From Corbicula japonica (lineage: Eukaryota; Mollusca; Bivalvia; Venerida; Cyrenidae), in assembly GCA_038501625.1 (NCBI GenBank), contig JAZAYU010000061.1, positions 1,786,303 to 1,850,302 of the forward strand: a stretch of 64,000 nucleotides of DNA, in the 5' to 3' direction. The translations under genes were made by a program, and so were the position numbers. Under the pieces are notes generated by a model. That model was not told the origin of the DNA and ran no database searches. It worked only from the letters and a program-made list of their open reading frames with translations. Positions 25,601 to 40,600 of the stretch are shown here, one piece after another; position 1 is the stretch's first letter; each line of letters opens with the position of its first letter.

Positions 25601-28600
25601 GGGTTCTTCTACTCTATAATGGCTATCAACCTATGAAGCTTGAAGTCCCTGGGTCAAAGGGTACTCAAGTTATGAAGCAGAAACGGTTTTCACTCATTGG
25701 GCCACTGTGACCTTGACCTTTGACCTACTGACCCCAAAATCAATAGGGTTCTTCTACTCAATAAGGGCTATCACCCTATGAAGTTTGAAGGCTCTGGGTC
25801 AGAGGGTACTCGAGTTATTGAGCGGAAACGGTTTTCACTCTTCGGGTCACTGTGACCTTGACCTTTGACCTACTGACCACTTAATCAATAGGGTTCTTCT
25901 ACTCTATAGTGGCTATCAACCTATGAAGTTTGAAGTCCCTGGGTCAAAGGGTACTTAAGTTATTGAGCAGAAACGGTTTTCACTCTTTGGGCCCCTGTGA
26001 CCTTGACCTTTGACCTACTGACCCCAAAATCAATAGGGTTCTTCTACTCAATAAGGGCTATCAACCTATGAAGTTTGAAGGCTCTGGGTCAAAGGGTACT
26101 CGAGTTATTGAGCGGAAACGGTTTTCACTCTTCGGGTCACTGTGACCTTGACCTCTTGCCTACTGACCCCAAAATCAATAGAGTTCTTCTACTCAATAAG
26201 GGCTATCATCCTATGAAGTTTGAAGGCTCTGGGTCAAAGGGTACTGGAGTTATTGAGCGGAAACGTTTTTCACTCTTCGGGTCACTGTGACCTTGACCTT
26301 AGACCTACTGACCCCCAAAATCAATAGGGTTCTTCTACTCAACAAGGGCTATCACCCTATGAAGTTTGAAGGCTCTGGGTCAAAGGGTACTGGAGTTATT
26401 GAGCGGAAACGGTTTTCACACTTCTGGCCCCTGTGACCTTGACCTTTGACCTGACCCCAAAATCAATAGGGTTCTTCTACTCAATAAGGGCTATCACCCT
26501 ATGAAGTTTGAAGGCTCTGGGTCAAAGGGTACTCCAGTTATTGAGCGGAAACAGTTTTCACCCTTTGGTCACTGTGACCTTGACCTTTGACCCCAAAATC
26601 AATATGGTTCTTCTACTCAATAAGGGCAATCAACCTATGAAGTTTGAAGGCTCTGGGTCAAAGGGTACTCGAGTTATTGAGCGGAAACGAAGTGTGACAG
26701 ACGGACAGGGTGAAAACAATATGTCTCCCCCAGAGGAGGGGGGGGGGGGAGACATAACTAGGCTAGAAGAATAATATTATAACATTAAACTTCTGAAGTT
26801 GTATTTGATACAATAAATCGATCAATGAAGTCATTTTTGTAATGACAACATGACAACAATGGATGTATATATGAAATAAAAAATGTGTTTTATCAATTTC
26901 TCTTTTGTTTTGTTCGATCAAACAAATAATGTTTTCAAAAAGAAATTGGTGTGTGGTGCCAATATGTTTTCAATTCAACAAAATGAAAATGTCTTTGTTT
27001 CTGTTGTTGAATTTCATCATAAACATCGATAATTGCTTGTACAGAATAATCAAGATGTCGGAAATAACATTTTTGTGGGAATTATCATTAAAAAGGGATG
27101 CTTAAGTTCCTTAAAGAAGATGATTGCATGACGTGGTAAGATAGCGAAAGCAAGTCATATTTTTATAAATTTGTTTCTGACTGATGACCACACAGATGAC
27201 TAGTAATTCGGCTACAATATATAACCAATTAAATATAAAAAATATAGGAGGTTTGTGGTTACACTCCCGCATAGGAAGTTATGTGATAAATTATTTAAAA
27301 CAATAACAACAATTATCTCCTTTTTATAGATTTTTTTTAACCTAACTTGTGTTTTCAAACATTTATTTTTTTGTTTCTAAAGTGTGATATAAATCATAAG
27401 GTCAATCCATTAATTTAAAATATAATGTCTTCTTTCAGCAGAATGTTTCAACAGCCAGAGCATTACCAGAACCTTTCACAGCGACTGTCGGCTGTGCTGG
27501 ATGATGTTGGTGTAAATGAAGCAACAGTGATCAAGAGGAGGAGAGCTTGTATGTTAGCGGAGATATTATACAAAATTAAAAATCAGTTACAGGGTCTAGA
27601 ATTATCTTTATTCTTTTTTGGCAGTCAGACAGAAGGGTCTACTACATTAGGGCTGAATTCTGATCGAGATCATCTTATCTGTAACCAAAGATATAGGATC
27701 ATACAGGACTGGTCAGAATGGGTGGAAGGCAAGCAGCAGTTTCTCATGGTACAAGATGAGACAACATCTCCTGGATATTGTTTGTTACAATATGTGAAAG
27801 ATGATCTCCCTCTCCCTGCTGTTCCTGCTGCAGGCTTCCAACATGAATACTTCATTGCAGACAACAAGGGCAAGGTACTGGTGAGACATGCAATGAGCTT
27901 AGGTCAGATAAGAGATGGGAGAACACGTCATGGTCCTGCCGAAACAACTAACTATGAATTATTTGACACCGACAGGGTAAGAGCTTTCCACTGTTTTACA
28001 TGGCCTAAAGAAGCAGTTCCCTGGTTACACCAGCAGAATGCCAGTGGCTGGCCTACAGAAGATATGAAGAGATATTCAGTAGAACAAGGATGTTTTCTTG
28101 TTCCAGTTGCCAGCAGGACTGGTGTGTACTATGACCAAGAATGGAGAATATCTACATCTCTTGCTGAGAGATGTCTCATGTTCAACCTCAATATAACACA
28201 AATGAGGTGTTACATTATGATGAAGATGATACTCAAAACATTTGTACAACCCAAGTGTGGAGATTCTGTCTCCAGTTTTATGTGCAAGAATATTTTATTT
28301 CAAAGTATAGCATATTCAGGAGCTAGCAATTTGTGGAATGAATGTACTTTACTAACACAGTTAAAAAAGTGTTTGCAAGCTTTGCTAAACTGTATATTAA
28401 CAGAGAACTGTCCTCATTTTTTGATACCAAGAAATAATCTCCTTGCTGATAAACTGTCAGGAGAAGTAAAAAATCAGCTTGTAGAGATTATGTGTACACT
28501 GATGGATAACATAGAACAATCACTGTTGGGTATAGGCATAGATGATCTGGGTAATCGCCTCTATGTCAAGTCCAGTGGTATATCAGGTGCTCACTTACCC

Positions 28601-31600
28601 TCTGCATATGTCATCGGTGTTAGTGTAGCTTTTAGGAACATTATGAATGTACCTAGTTACCAGCAAACTATTATCCTATCAAATATGAAAGAACTGCCTC
28701 ATAATTCTGCTTCTGCTTACCAAAGTCTCACACACAAGGTCTCACAACTGTGTCAGAAATATTTTGGTGATCCACTTGGAAAAATGGCCAGCAGCCTGAT
28801 CACACCATTCCTCTGTACAATCATAGGGTCTACAGTAGCATCTGTAGATATACAGCATTCAGGTGTTCTATCCCGTGAAGCACTGGACTGGTTCTCCTTA
28901 GGCTTGAACTCAGATGTCTGCACAGGCAAGCTGAAGCTGGCATCAGCACTCTACTGTGCTGGGGAGCTTGAAACATGTGAAATCCTCTTGCTCACTTTAA
29001 GAAGACAAATGGAACAAACAACCGTGCAAACTTTATGTGCTTGCTACCCAAAGGCTTACTCATTTCAAGAAGACTTTAAAAAACTCTGCTACGAAAACAA
29101 TGAACATGTGATCAGAAACAATATGGCTTTCTGCGTTGGGCATTTACCATGTGAGGTTAACTGTATCCCTGGTGAACTGAAGTATGAAATGTTCCGAACC
29201 ACACAGGAGGACAGACCATATAGAGGCAGACTGGATTACTGGATGGATTGGGCAGCGGTGGATCTTCTCCCTTATCTGTTCTTCCTGCAGTTTAAGGTGT
29301 ACAGACAGTTGCACAGACCAGCAGATCAACACAGAGCTCTTCAAAACCTGGCCTGGACAATTGACAATACACCAAACCTTGGTCATAGAGAGACAGCCCT
29401 GAACCTACTGGGACAATGTGTGGAACAGGAGGGCAGAAAGGAAGTAGCTTTCTACTGCTATATGATGTCACTGAATGTGCGACCTACAAACAATGCAGCA
29501 AAATGGCATTTATGCAGACTGTTGGCCAGTTCGATAGCTCATATTTAAAAAATCCCAGTGGAACATAAAAAGTGTGATGCCAGAGTTGATTATCCAGTCT
29601 GATACCTGCTGTTCTAATAAAATTCCTCTGCTGTTGTTGAACATTCATGAAGCTTGCAAGAATTTTAATAAATATAAAGAAAGACTTTGTAATCCACTGT
29701 TTGCTATTGCTGTACTAAATGTTACATTTAAATCTCTGTTCACCTTTTATTAGGGATGTCAACAAATATTGAATTAAGGACTTGGATACCTGGTATCTGT
29801 TATAGTTATATTGTCGGCTGTGTGCCGGATTAAACGGTTCATTCCTTTATCATAATTAAATCCTTGTTTCTGTAGACATAATATATCGTAGTGTTCATAG
29901 AATATGTAATAATTAAAAGAATAACAAACAATGAAACATTTGATACTTAATTTAAAAAAAAAATGAAAGAAAAATCAGATAAAGAACCCATAAAGAAAAA
30001 ACACTTGAAAAACGTAGAAAATTACTAAATACATACGCAATTTAACTGCAACTTTGGAAACATCGGACTTTCCAATGGAAGGCATAGCAAATGATTTCTT
30101 TATTTAATCATAGCCCACTTGAATAAGTAACGATTAGAAGATTGAATAAAAATGAATTCAAGGATTATTTTTTTAGAACTGAACTGTACTTAAAACGCGA
30201 AATTGATTTATGTTGACAAACATGTTAATTGTCTACATAATTATTGCTCTATCTCTTCTCATCAAAATCAATCAAACAAAATTAATCATTAATAAATCAA
30301 ATGACCAAGACTTTTGATAAAAGTTAAAGTTTTGTATATGAATATCCTGGTGCTAAATTCCATCCGGATATCCAATGATCAGAACACTTATTCGGATATC
30401 AGGATATCCATTGTCAAGCCTACTTGTTATTATACAAGCTATTGCAATTGATTTTCAACACAGACTTCATTTTCTTTATAATATTGAAAAACTCGAAGAA
30501 AATAACTGAACACCAACAGATAATCATTAATAAATCACAAAATTATAGACTATAATCCCTGATTACCATTTGCATTTGGCTAGCTGTTCAGGAATTTCCT
30601 ACTATCTATAAAAAACAACAACAAATACATGCGCTCTTAGACTAAAAATAAATGTTGTGCGTGCATCAAAACAAAGAATGGAGACAAGACGGTTAATTGA
30701 GTAGTTGATAATAATTGTTTTACCCAACTATTTCTTTATTCGCATACTAGGCATGTTCATTTACTACCAGCCTCATATCACTGTTACACAATCGTGCTGG
30801 TAAAAATTGACATTTATTTTGCATGGGAAAACTATGAGGCACATTTAAGTAAAAACAACAACAACAACAACATCTAATTTTTTCATAATTCTGACAACAG
30901 GATTTTTGGTGGCTTTAATCTAATGGTAATATTAACTTTCACTACATACCTGTAAATAAATCAAATTAAAAAAAGGCCTCCATGTGGACCTAAGCAAGTG
31001 TAAGTGAGCGCACTACATAACTTTGAGCAGTACAGTTTTATTTATCAAATTTTAAATAACACTATTTCCATGTTTATGGCTTTTACCCAATATGCAACAA
31101 GTGTAGAACCAGATCAAACTGCACATTCATGAAGTCTGATCTGGATCTAGGCTGTTTACTTGTTCGTCAGAAAGTGCATTACGGATGTGTTCTAATTCTG
31201 AGCCAAAATATATGTAATATAGTTGAGAACCCAGTGTGAGTTTCTGAAGTTTCAAAGCCAAAGACAGCAAAAACACATTAGTTAAACTTGTCTCGTCAGC
31301 ACAAACGGAGTTGTTTGTTTTTTGTAGGGGTGTATTGAGACATGGTGTTTCTGTTGTTGAATTAATCATTTAATAATTATTTGGATTTTTTTTAAATTCT
31401 GAAATGTTATTGAAAAGCCCTTGTCAAACGTTTCTTGTATTTTATTAGATTTTACTGAGTTTAATGGATATTGTACAAAAAAGGTTAATGTCTGCTAATT
31501 TGTTTAGGCATACAGCTACAAGAGTACATTATGTACCAATATGTGCTTTTGTTTTGCAATTGTTTTTGCTGTTTATTTTTATTAAGAAAAATCATTACAT

Positions 31601-34600
31601 ATAACATGGCTATGTATGCATGTATTTGTCAAAGACATGTTTCACATAGTTTTCAGATGATATTATTAATTGTATGTTTACATACATCTGTGGACTTGAA
31701 GCACTGATAAAATACCATAATATTATACAGTCAAGCATGTCATAAGCAGCAACCCAAGGGAGTGACAAAAAGTGGCTGCTGTGCACTGGTGGCTGTTAAA
31801 GACAGGTGAAAATGAGAACAAAATGTCAGTTTAGGACATATTCAAACTGGCTGTTTAAGACAGCCTCAGGTGGTTGCTATTCTCAGGTGGCTGCTAAGGA
31901 AGGTTTAACTGTAATGGGTTATTTTCGCGATCGAAAATATTGCCATTTTGCCATAATTTTAATATTCGCGGTTGTAATTTGTGCTCACAAAAAATTAATT
32001 TTTCGCATTTTTACTGTTGCAGTGCATTCATATTGCTATATATTTCTTGTCGTCCTGTACCAGCAAATGTACCTGTAAAAACCTGGTAACTAAGTATTAT
32101 TAGAAGAAGTGTTTGCTATTATGTGAAAGCTGTGTACTTAACAGTAGTATTTTATTAAACTGTTAAAAACCAAATTGCCTGTAGCATAATTGACATTCTA
32201 TTTAAATAATAATGCAGGGTTCAACATTAAGGCCTGACCGAACGACATTTACTAGTATATCGGCGGTTCGGTCTTGTCACATCCTAGGCTAGATGAACCC
32301 AGTGGTAGAGGTGCAAAATCAACCAAAATATTCGGTATCATTAGGTTTCAAAAGCGAAATTTCGGTAAATCTATGACAATATTTGCCGATTCAATTTCCC
32401 TTCAATAACTGGGAACTTCAGCGTTACTATTTTTAAACAATCTTGACATTTGTTCAACTAAATAGCTAATGTATCCAGATTGAGGCTGTGTTAGGCAATA
32501 GAAAAAAATATTTAAGTCATTCTCATCCCCGCCCGCCCCTGTCCAAAACCACCCGCCCCCAAAAAATTTATTGGTAAAAAAATCCGAACATATGCTCATC
32601 TGCATTATTTGTAAAGCATAGTATATGCATCAAATTTTGAAAGTATGAAATTATCCCTAAGCTTGTCATCAATACCAATGTTTTCGACTCCCGAACCATT
32701 AACTCTATCCTTACTTATCTAACCTGCCTGAAGCGTTTACTGAATTTGTGCACTATGTGATATACTCAATTAACCCAGACCATAAAGAAATAGCAAGGTC
32801 AGTTTTTATCAAGCCTACCGTGCAGTCTTGCAATATAGTGCACTTCGCAAAAGTAAAGTTGGGAATTTTTGGCGCTTATTATTTTCGCATATTAACAACT
32901 GTCCCGCAAAAAGTGAAAATATTATGCTCGCGAAAAAAAAACATTATACAGTATAACAAACAAATCCCCAGCTTCTGCAAGTTGTTGCCTAGATTGCAAA
33001 ATTTTATACCTTATTCATGTTAATGTTATTTTCTGAATTCAGTTCTTCTAATTGAAGACTATTTTGAAGGTTTGTGATTTGCTATGAGAACTGGTTACTA
33101 TGTTATTTGTTTTTTTTTTCCTTGTGCTATATATTAATCTGTCCCCTTCACTGTGAGCTAGTGACATTATAAAAATGAACTATGCCATGTTAAAATGTAT
33201 CTTCAGGCAGTTGACCTCATTCCTTTAAATGACATCAACAAGTTAAGCAGATGCATTGCTTGTTATGTATTGAGCAGTAAACAATATTAGTAATAATGAA
33301 AATATGTAACAGTTATCACCCAATGGTCATGGGAAAATGGAAGATAAAACAGTATAACTGAAGAAAAATGGCATGGTTAAAATGAATTACATTTAGAATA
33401 ATACAAAAAAAATTACTTAACATTGAGTAGGATTTAAATTGTCTGCTTTTTTGTAAAGACACAAAACATGTATTAACACTTTACTCCATTCGCATTTTAT
33501 TATATATGCGAATAGTGTAGATTTGTTTGTTTGTTTGTTTGTTTCGGGTTTAACGCCTGGTTTCAACAGCTAGGTTATATCCCGGCGGTCAGTCCACCTA
33601 ACCGGTGTTCCTGGGTCTCCAACCAGTACTAACCAATTTCTCCGCAAGCGACTGCCTGCTTCCTCACTTGAATCAGAGGTGAGGGACAAATGACTCTCAG
33701 ACGCAATGTCCGAGTTCAATTGTTACGGAGAGCGAATAGTGTAGAACCAGATTAGCAAGCACATTCATGCCATCTGATCATGATCTGCACTGTTCACTTT
33801 TTGGTCAGAAATAACCGAATAAATCAGAAAGCAAACAGTGCATAACTCAGGATAGGTCATTGCTATCTGATTATCATGAACAAATGCAGTGCGATGTAAT
33901 TATTTTGTTATCTGATTACCACTGTTAAGAGATTAATACTGACCATCATTTCCTCTACATACTGTCACAACTGTAGACGTTGATATTGTATTTCTTAATG
34001 CCCGCTGCATCTGTAATACACAAACATGGTTAACATTATATTCTGTTTAATTTTCACTTCATGAGGAATAAATTGATAATCATATTTAAGCCAGAACAGT
34101 CATATATTTTCCACTACCTAAAACCAAATTGTCATTATTTTTCCCTATCAGAAGCTATTATAACGGAATGAAAGATACTTTCATAGCCTCGTTAGATCTT
34201 TGTTTGTTTGTCGTTGTTTTTTTTATCTCAGTCAGGTTATGGAAAAAGACACTTAAATGTTGTTTGTCATGCAGTCTCTTAGTGTCATGATTTAACCCTT
34301 TCCTACATATATACACATTTTTACGCATGTGCAACCAGTGTAGTTTCAGATCAGCTCGCACATCTGTGCCGTCTGATCAGGATCTGCACTAGTCACATTT
34401 TGGTCAGAAATATCCTAACAAATAAAAAAGCAAACAGTTTAGATCCTGATCAGACGGCACGGATCTGGATCTAAACTGTTTGACTAGGAAATAAACGCGT
34501 ATCTATGGAGGAAAGGGTTAATTATTAATCTTCATACAACCTGTGTTTGTTACAGTACTAGAACTTTGAGAATAAAATTCTTCCAATAATTATTGATCTC

Positions 34601-37600
34601 TGTTTTATGATTGAGTTCATCAGGGTATGAAAATCATTTTTCAAATATGTGTAGCCCATGGAACTTCAGGTTTCACAATCAAAAAGGTTTTCATATAGCA
34701 GTAAACTGGTTATTACTTAAATTCTCATGTTTTCACTGATAAATTCTTGATTTTTACCAGAATACTGAGGAGAATTCGTGATATCACACTTCACTGGTCT
34801 ACCTGTTGAAATCCCAGCAAGGAAAATAAGAAAACTGCATGATTTTTCACAGCAACTTGTGAAAAGATGTGCATATTTATTTTTCATTGCCAGATGAAAA
34901 CAGTCTAGAGACTTTCATTGCAGCAAAATGCAAGGCAGGTGTTCATTTCAAGCATTGAAGACAAATTTATTATATAAAAGCTTCGAGCAGTGTACTTACC
35001 TTACGAGTCTGATAGATGGTTGTGGAAAGGGAGATGATTGAGATGATGATGATGCAGGTGGCGTAGTAGTAGTACTCATCCGAGAACCACACACTCGTAC
35101 TGAATACTTGAAACACATAGAATGGAGTCAATGCCTGAAAACATAACACTGAACTAGATGTTTTGATTAAAGAAGTATTTTTATATCATTCTGCTAAAAT
35201 ACCACTTATAGCCAATAACTGGATGTTATTATAGTTTGTTTTAGTCTTGCTGACTTCTAATTTCATTATAGATTTTGTACATTTCAATTACAGGAAAGCA
35301 AAGCAAAGTTTCACATTTTGACAATAAAATGGTATTTTTACCGCGAATTGCATAATAATTAATGTCGTCTGCTTAACTTTATGACGTCGTTCCAAGGATT
35401 GACGTCAACTGTCCGAAGGTACCTTTTCCGTGGCGTGCCTCACTTTGAAACACATAGCTAACAACATTACTTGTCAAGCATTTAAGGCGTAATGTGAGAC
35501 TATTTTAAATCAAAACGCTGGTTTTAAATCAAAAATAAAATCAGAAACATCATTCAAGCCAAGATTTATGAGCATGTTTCAACAGACATCTTATTTTCTT
35601 AAATACGAATAGAAACTGAATGTGAATTTCTACATCAGTAAAAACAAGGTTTTACGTTCTACTCACGATTAATCATAACATGTCACCTATGACATCATGA
35701 ATGACATAATACAAGACAGCCAAAGTTACAAATTAAATATATACTCTGTATTTCATGTAACAATGTATTTTAGTGTGAATTTTTTCAACTTGATGATCTA
35801 CAAAAATGCCACTTTTAGAAAATGTGAATACTTCCCCAAATCTCTTCTCCCTGGACCCAAGATAATAAAATTAAACTGGAGATCAGTCTCAAATCTAAAA
35901 CATCTGATTGGCCGACTAGTCTCCATTTCAACCAATCAGATACTTGAGATTTGAGACTTGTCTTTAATTCTTAATTCTCTGTTGCTGTCACATACCATGA
36001 GACAGTCACAGTCACATTCTGTGAGAAGTCACAGTCACATACCATGTCAGTCACATACTGTGAGAAGTCACAGTCACATACCATGAGACAGTCTCAGTCA
36101 CATACCATGAGACAGTCTCAGACACATACTGTGAGAAGTCACAGTCACATACCATGAGACAGTCTCAGTCACATACCATGAGACAGTCTCAGACACATAC
36201 TATGAGAAGTCACAGTCACATACCATGTCAGTCACATACTGTGAGAAGTCACAGTCACATACCATGAGACAGTCTCAGACACATGAGAAGTCACAGTCAC
36301 ATACCATGTCAGTCACATACTGTGAGAAGTCACAGTCACATACCATGAGACAGTCTCAGTCACATACCATGAGACAGTCTCAGACACATACTTTGAGAAG
36401 TCACAGTCACATACCATGTCAGTCACATACTGTGTGAGACAGTCATTTACTGCGAGTCAAATAGAGTGAGAGAGACAAATACTGTGAGGAAGTGACATAC
36501 TGTGAGTCAGTCACAGTCACATACCATGAATTAGCTACAGTCTACAACCAGTCACATATGTTAGATAATCCCATACCGCACAACAGTGATATTAACTTAC
36601 CTCTTTAAAAAGCAGAGAAATGATTGGCGTTACATGTATAGCTATGCTGTTAGCTCCGTATAATACTCTCCTGTTAAAGAAGATAACAAAACACACATCA
36701 TTAGCAATTTTGAAGCATAGAAGCACGACATCCTTCTTACATGCAAAGTTTCAGAAACTCTGAATTTTTCTTTACAATAACTTCATATCGGTAAAAATAT
36801 TCATATAAAAGCATTTTTATTAAATATCCCCCTCCCCTCTGAAAAAAAATTGAAAAATTACCTCTTTCTTTGATGCTCAAAGTTCAGACCCTTTGCTTCA
36901 TGGAAATATGAACAGGAATTACTTTCTTCTAATCCCCTGAAATTCAACAAATGTATAGATAAACCAAGTGGAAGAGAAATGTTTATGTTTAGCTGTATTT
37001 TTGAGTATTGTATATTACAAATACAAATATTAATGGTTACTTCAAGTGTTGATCATACAATCTGAGACAACAAGAATTTTTATACTGACCTGGATTGTTA
37101 CTCATCACACATGGAATATAAGCCATATCCCACGGAGTTAAGTCTTGACAACAAGACGGAGTTAAGTCTTGATCACTAAGGGTTCATTAACGTTCAACTT
37201 TGGTGTAACTATCTGAAAGGATTACAGTGAAACCTGCCTAAGCAGCCACATGCGAATAGCAACCACCTATCTTAGAGAGCTAGTTTGAATATGACCTAAA
37301 CTGACATTTTGTTCTAATTTTTTACTGTCCTTAACAGCCACCTGTCTTCAGCTGCCTCTTTTTGTCACTCCCTTGGGCAGCTGCTAAAGACAGGTTTGAT
37401 ATAATGTTTACAGTATTACCTAAGTTTCTTGTACTTGTCATCTTCCGAGTGCCAGATATACTTCACTTTCTTCACAACAAAGTAGCGAATCAAGTTCTCA
37501 TCTCTCTGAAAGTACAACAACACTTCAACATTTAATCTTTAAATATTTCAACAGTACCTAGGTTGAAGGTTATAAAACTGAGTTTAGAAACCAGTCTCAA

Positions 37601-40600
37601 ATGTCAAGCATCTGATTGGCTGAAATGGTGACCAGTCGCCATTTCAGCCAATCAGATTCTTGAGATTTATTACTGGTTTCCATGCTCAGTTTTATAACCT
37701 TGGGCACTAGACTATGTTTGCAATTATTTAATGCTCAGACTAATTATTACTGATATAAATATTTCAAATGATTTTGCTTTGGAAAATTAATATTAAAGTG
37801 AACATGTAATGTGCCTATCTTTATATTTCTCATTGAGTGTTCTTTGAAGAAACTATCTTGAAATATAATCATATCTGATCTGTAGTTTAGTGTTCTTCTG
37901 AATTGTGTGTTGTTTACTAAAATACATCATAACAATTATGGGTGTGTGTCGACTTTACTGACTAAATAGCAAATAGACTGAGGTCACAATGAAGGGATGT
38001 GCATGTGATGTTGTGCAGGCTGATCTGTGTCTATACAGGTCACATATGGGACTTAAGTCATGGGTTACAGGTAAAGGTTAAAATGCAGCCGAATACATTT
38101 GTTTTTTCTAGTATTTACAAGCTTTACAGGACCTTGTTCTTTCAACTAGAGCAAATACAGAAAACATTTTCTGTTCACTTTTTGTGATCCATAATATAAT
38201 TTGATTTGACACACACACAATTTTTTTTAAAGAGATGTCCAATGGTCACCTAATGACATTATAAATAAACATTCTGTGATGATAATCCATTTTTAAAACA
38301 TTTTAAAGCTATATTGTTAATTTGTATTTTTAATATTTATTTGACCTAGTGAGCAAGTCTGATGATAATTGAATGAAAAATGTGTCATCACTCATTTTAT
38401 CAACCAAAGTACATATGAACTGAAAGCAAGAACATGTCATGGCTGGGGATGGCCTGAGGATTGCCTTGTCACTAACTGGATATGCCTGACAGTAACATGT
38501 TGAAACACTGGGAAAGGTCTATATATTGGACAATGCCTCGTTGGTTTTTTTACAAACTGAGTGAGGCATGGGAATGAAGGAAACAGGAAGAGGTATTGTT
38601 TTCTACATGTGCAAATTCTAAATGATATCAAAAGTTGTACAGTGTGGTTTATATATATTATTGTTTTTACTATTACTTCTAAAAAATGCAGTAATGCAAT
38701 ATTTTAGTTATTAAAATAAGTAAAAGGTACTGGGTACCAGGACCCAAGATCATGAATGTGAGACTGATGACCAGTCTCTCATCACTAGCTTTTGATTGGC
38801 CCATTTGGAAAACTGGTTTAATGTCAACCAATCAGAAAGCTTGAAAATGGAGACTGATCTCCAGTCTCAATTTTATGATCTTAGACACAATGACCATTTG
38901 AAAAAGAATGTTTATTCAATTATTTAAAAAAAATGTTCATTTTTAGGTAAATATCAGCAATTACAAAGGGGTTGGGTTGGATGGGGTGAGGATATTACTA
39001 CCACCCACAGAGGCCTCTACTTCTGTGTTAGTTTTCCCATGCACCTGCTGAAAATACAAGCTGTTAATTGTTACATTTTTAAAAGTAAAACATTCAAATT
39101 TTACTTTCACCAGCTTTAAAAATGCGCTAAGCTAAGTGCATAGTATACATGCCTTTAAATACTGGAAACATTTTATACTTAAATCAACATACATGTGCGT
39201 AGTCAACATGGCAAATTTGATATGTAATGTGCAAGTGAAAAACATATTATATTACTTTTCTAAAAAATCTTAAAAAGTGTGGTGTGATTGAAAAACAAAA
39301 AAGTTGTTTTTTATTGTATTGTCGTTGATAATATTTAAACACATCAAACCAATCTAAATACCTGAAAGTATGGTATCTGAATTATCAACAGTATGAGAGA
39401 TCTATACAGGAATTATGCGAGGACTAAAATTCAGAGAGAAATGACATTTCCCTCATGAAATTTATCAAGGAGTTTTAGAAAGAGGGAGAAGCAAAAATGG
39501 TGGTCCATGCTTTATTAAGCTTTTATTAAATTACTATTAACTATTCCTTTTATATTTCAAGAAAAGTGAAAGTTTTTTATCAAACATGTGAGGACTTGAT
39601 TTGTGATTCCTGATACAGCAGTAATTGTATAACTTACCTGTCCTGTGTTAAGGAACAGCTGAGCTTGTCTTTGACGAGACTTGGAGGATAAAGAGAAAGA
39701 TACAGACGGTTTGAGAACAGCAACTCTACAAACAGGAAAAAAACATATGTAATTAAAGCAAACAGGTCTTCACAGTTCAATGAAAGACTTTGAGAAACTA
39801 AGCCTCACCGAACTGGTACAGCACTTACTATCGAACTGTTTCAGCACTTATCAGTGGAGTCCAGCACTTACCACTGGACTTGTCCAGTACTAACTGCTGG
39901 ACAGCCCCAGCATCTGATTAGCTTAAATGGCGACTGGACAATTTTTAACTAGATGAGTGTTAAGTTGATGGAGAGATGGACAGATGGAAAAAGAGGTGCC
40001 TACGGCCTCTACTTATGAAGATCAACTCAAAAATGATCTGTAGTCAACAATAACTTGATTAGTAAAATTGTTTGTACCTTGTACCATCTTTAGTCATAGT
40101 CTGAACTTTAGCCACAAATCTCTGACGATATTGATCCTGAAACAAATACAAGATAGTTAGCAAACATGACTGTCACTTATTAAAGCCCCAGCCCTAAACT
40201 TAAGTAAGAATTTATTATTGAAAAAATCATATTTGTCCATATAGACTCCCATATATAAACTCTGTAACAGAACACAAAAGGTCCAATCGAAATCTTTGTT
40301 ACGACAAAGAGACACTTCATGCGCGATCTCGATTTCTGTGACGTTTTGGAAATCCTACTTTCGCTTTTAGTCGCGCGAACCAAATTTATTTTAGTAAATT
40401 AAAATTTTATTAGCCGGAACTAATACTGCAAATTTGTGCCTATAGTTCCAAATACATGTAATATTTCATACAAGAGCGGGTTAAATGGAAGTAATGCTGC
40501 TTAAACTATGTCACAACTGTTCACATTTCACTTACAAACTTTACATAAAGACCAGCATACACTGTATATACTAACTCAATAACAAAGAGTAGCCAATAAG

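Noticed and set aside
5574..26760. CRISPR-like arrays (regular repeats)
   Set aside because: The repeats are head-to-tail units of 145-175 bp without unique spacers, in a eukaryotic genome.
29144..29402. Open frames on both strands within the Mab-21-like gene
   Set aside because: Out-of-frame shadows of the 707-codon coding sequence.
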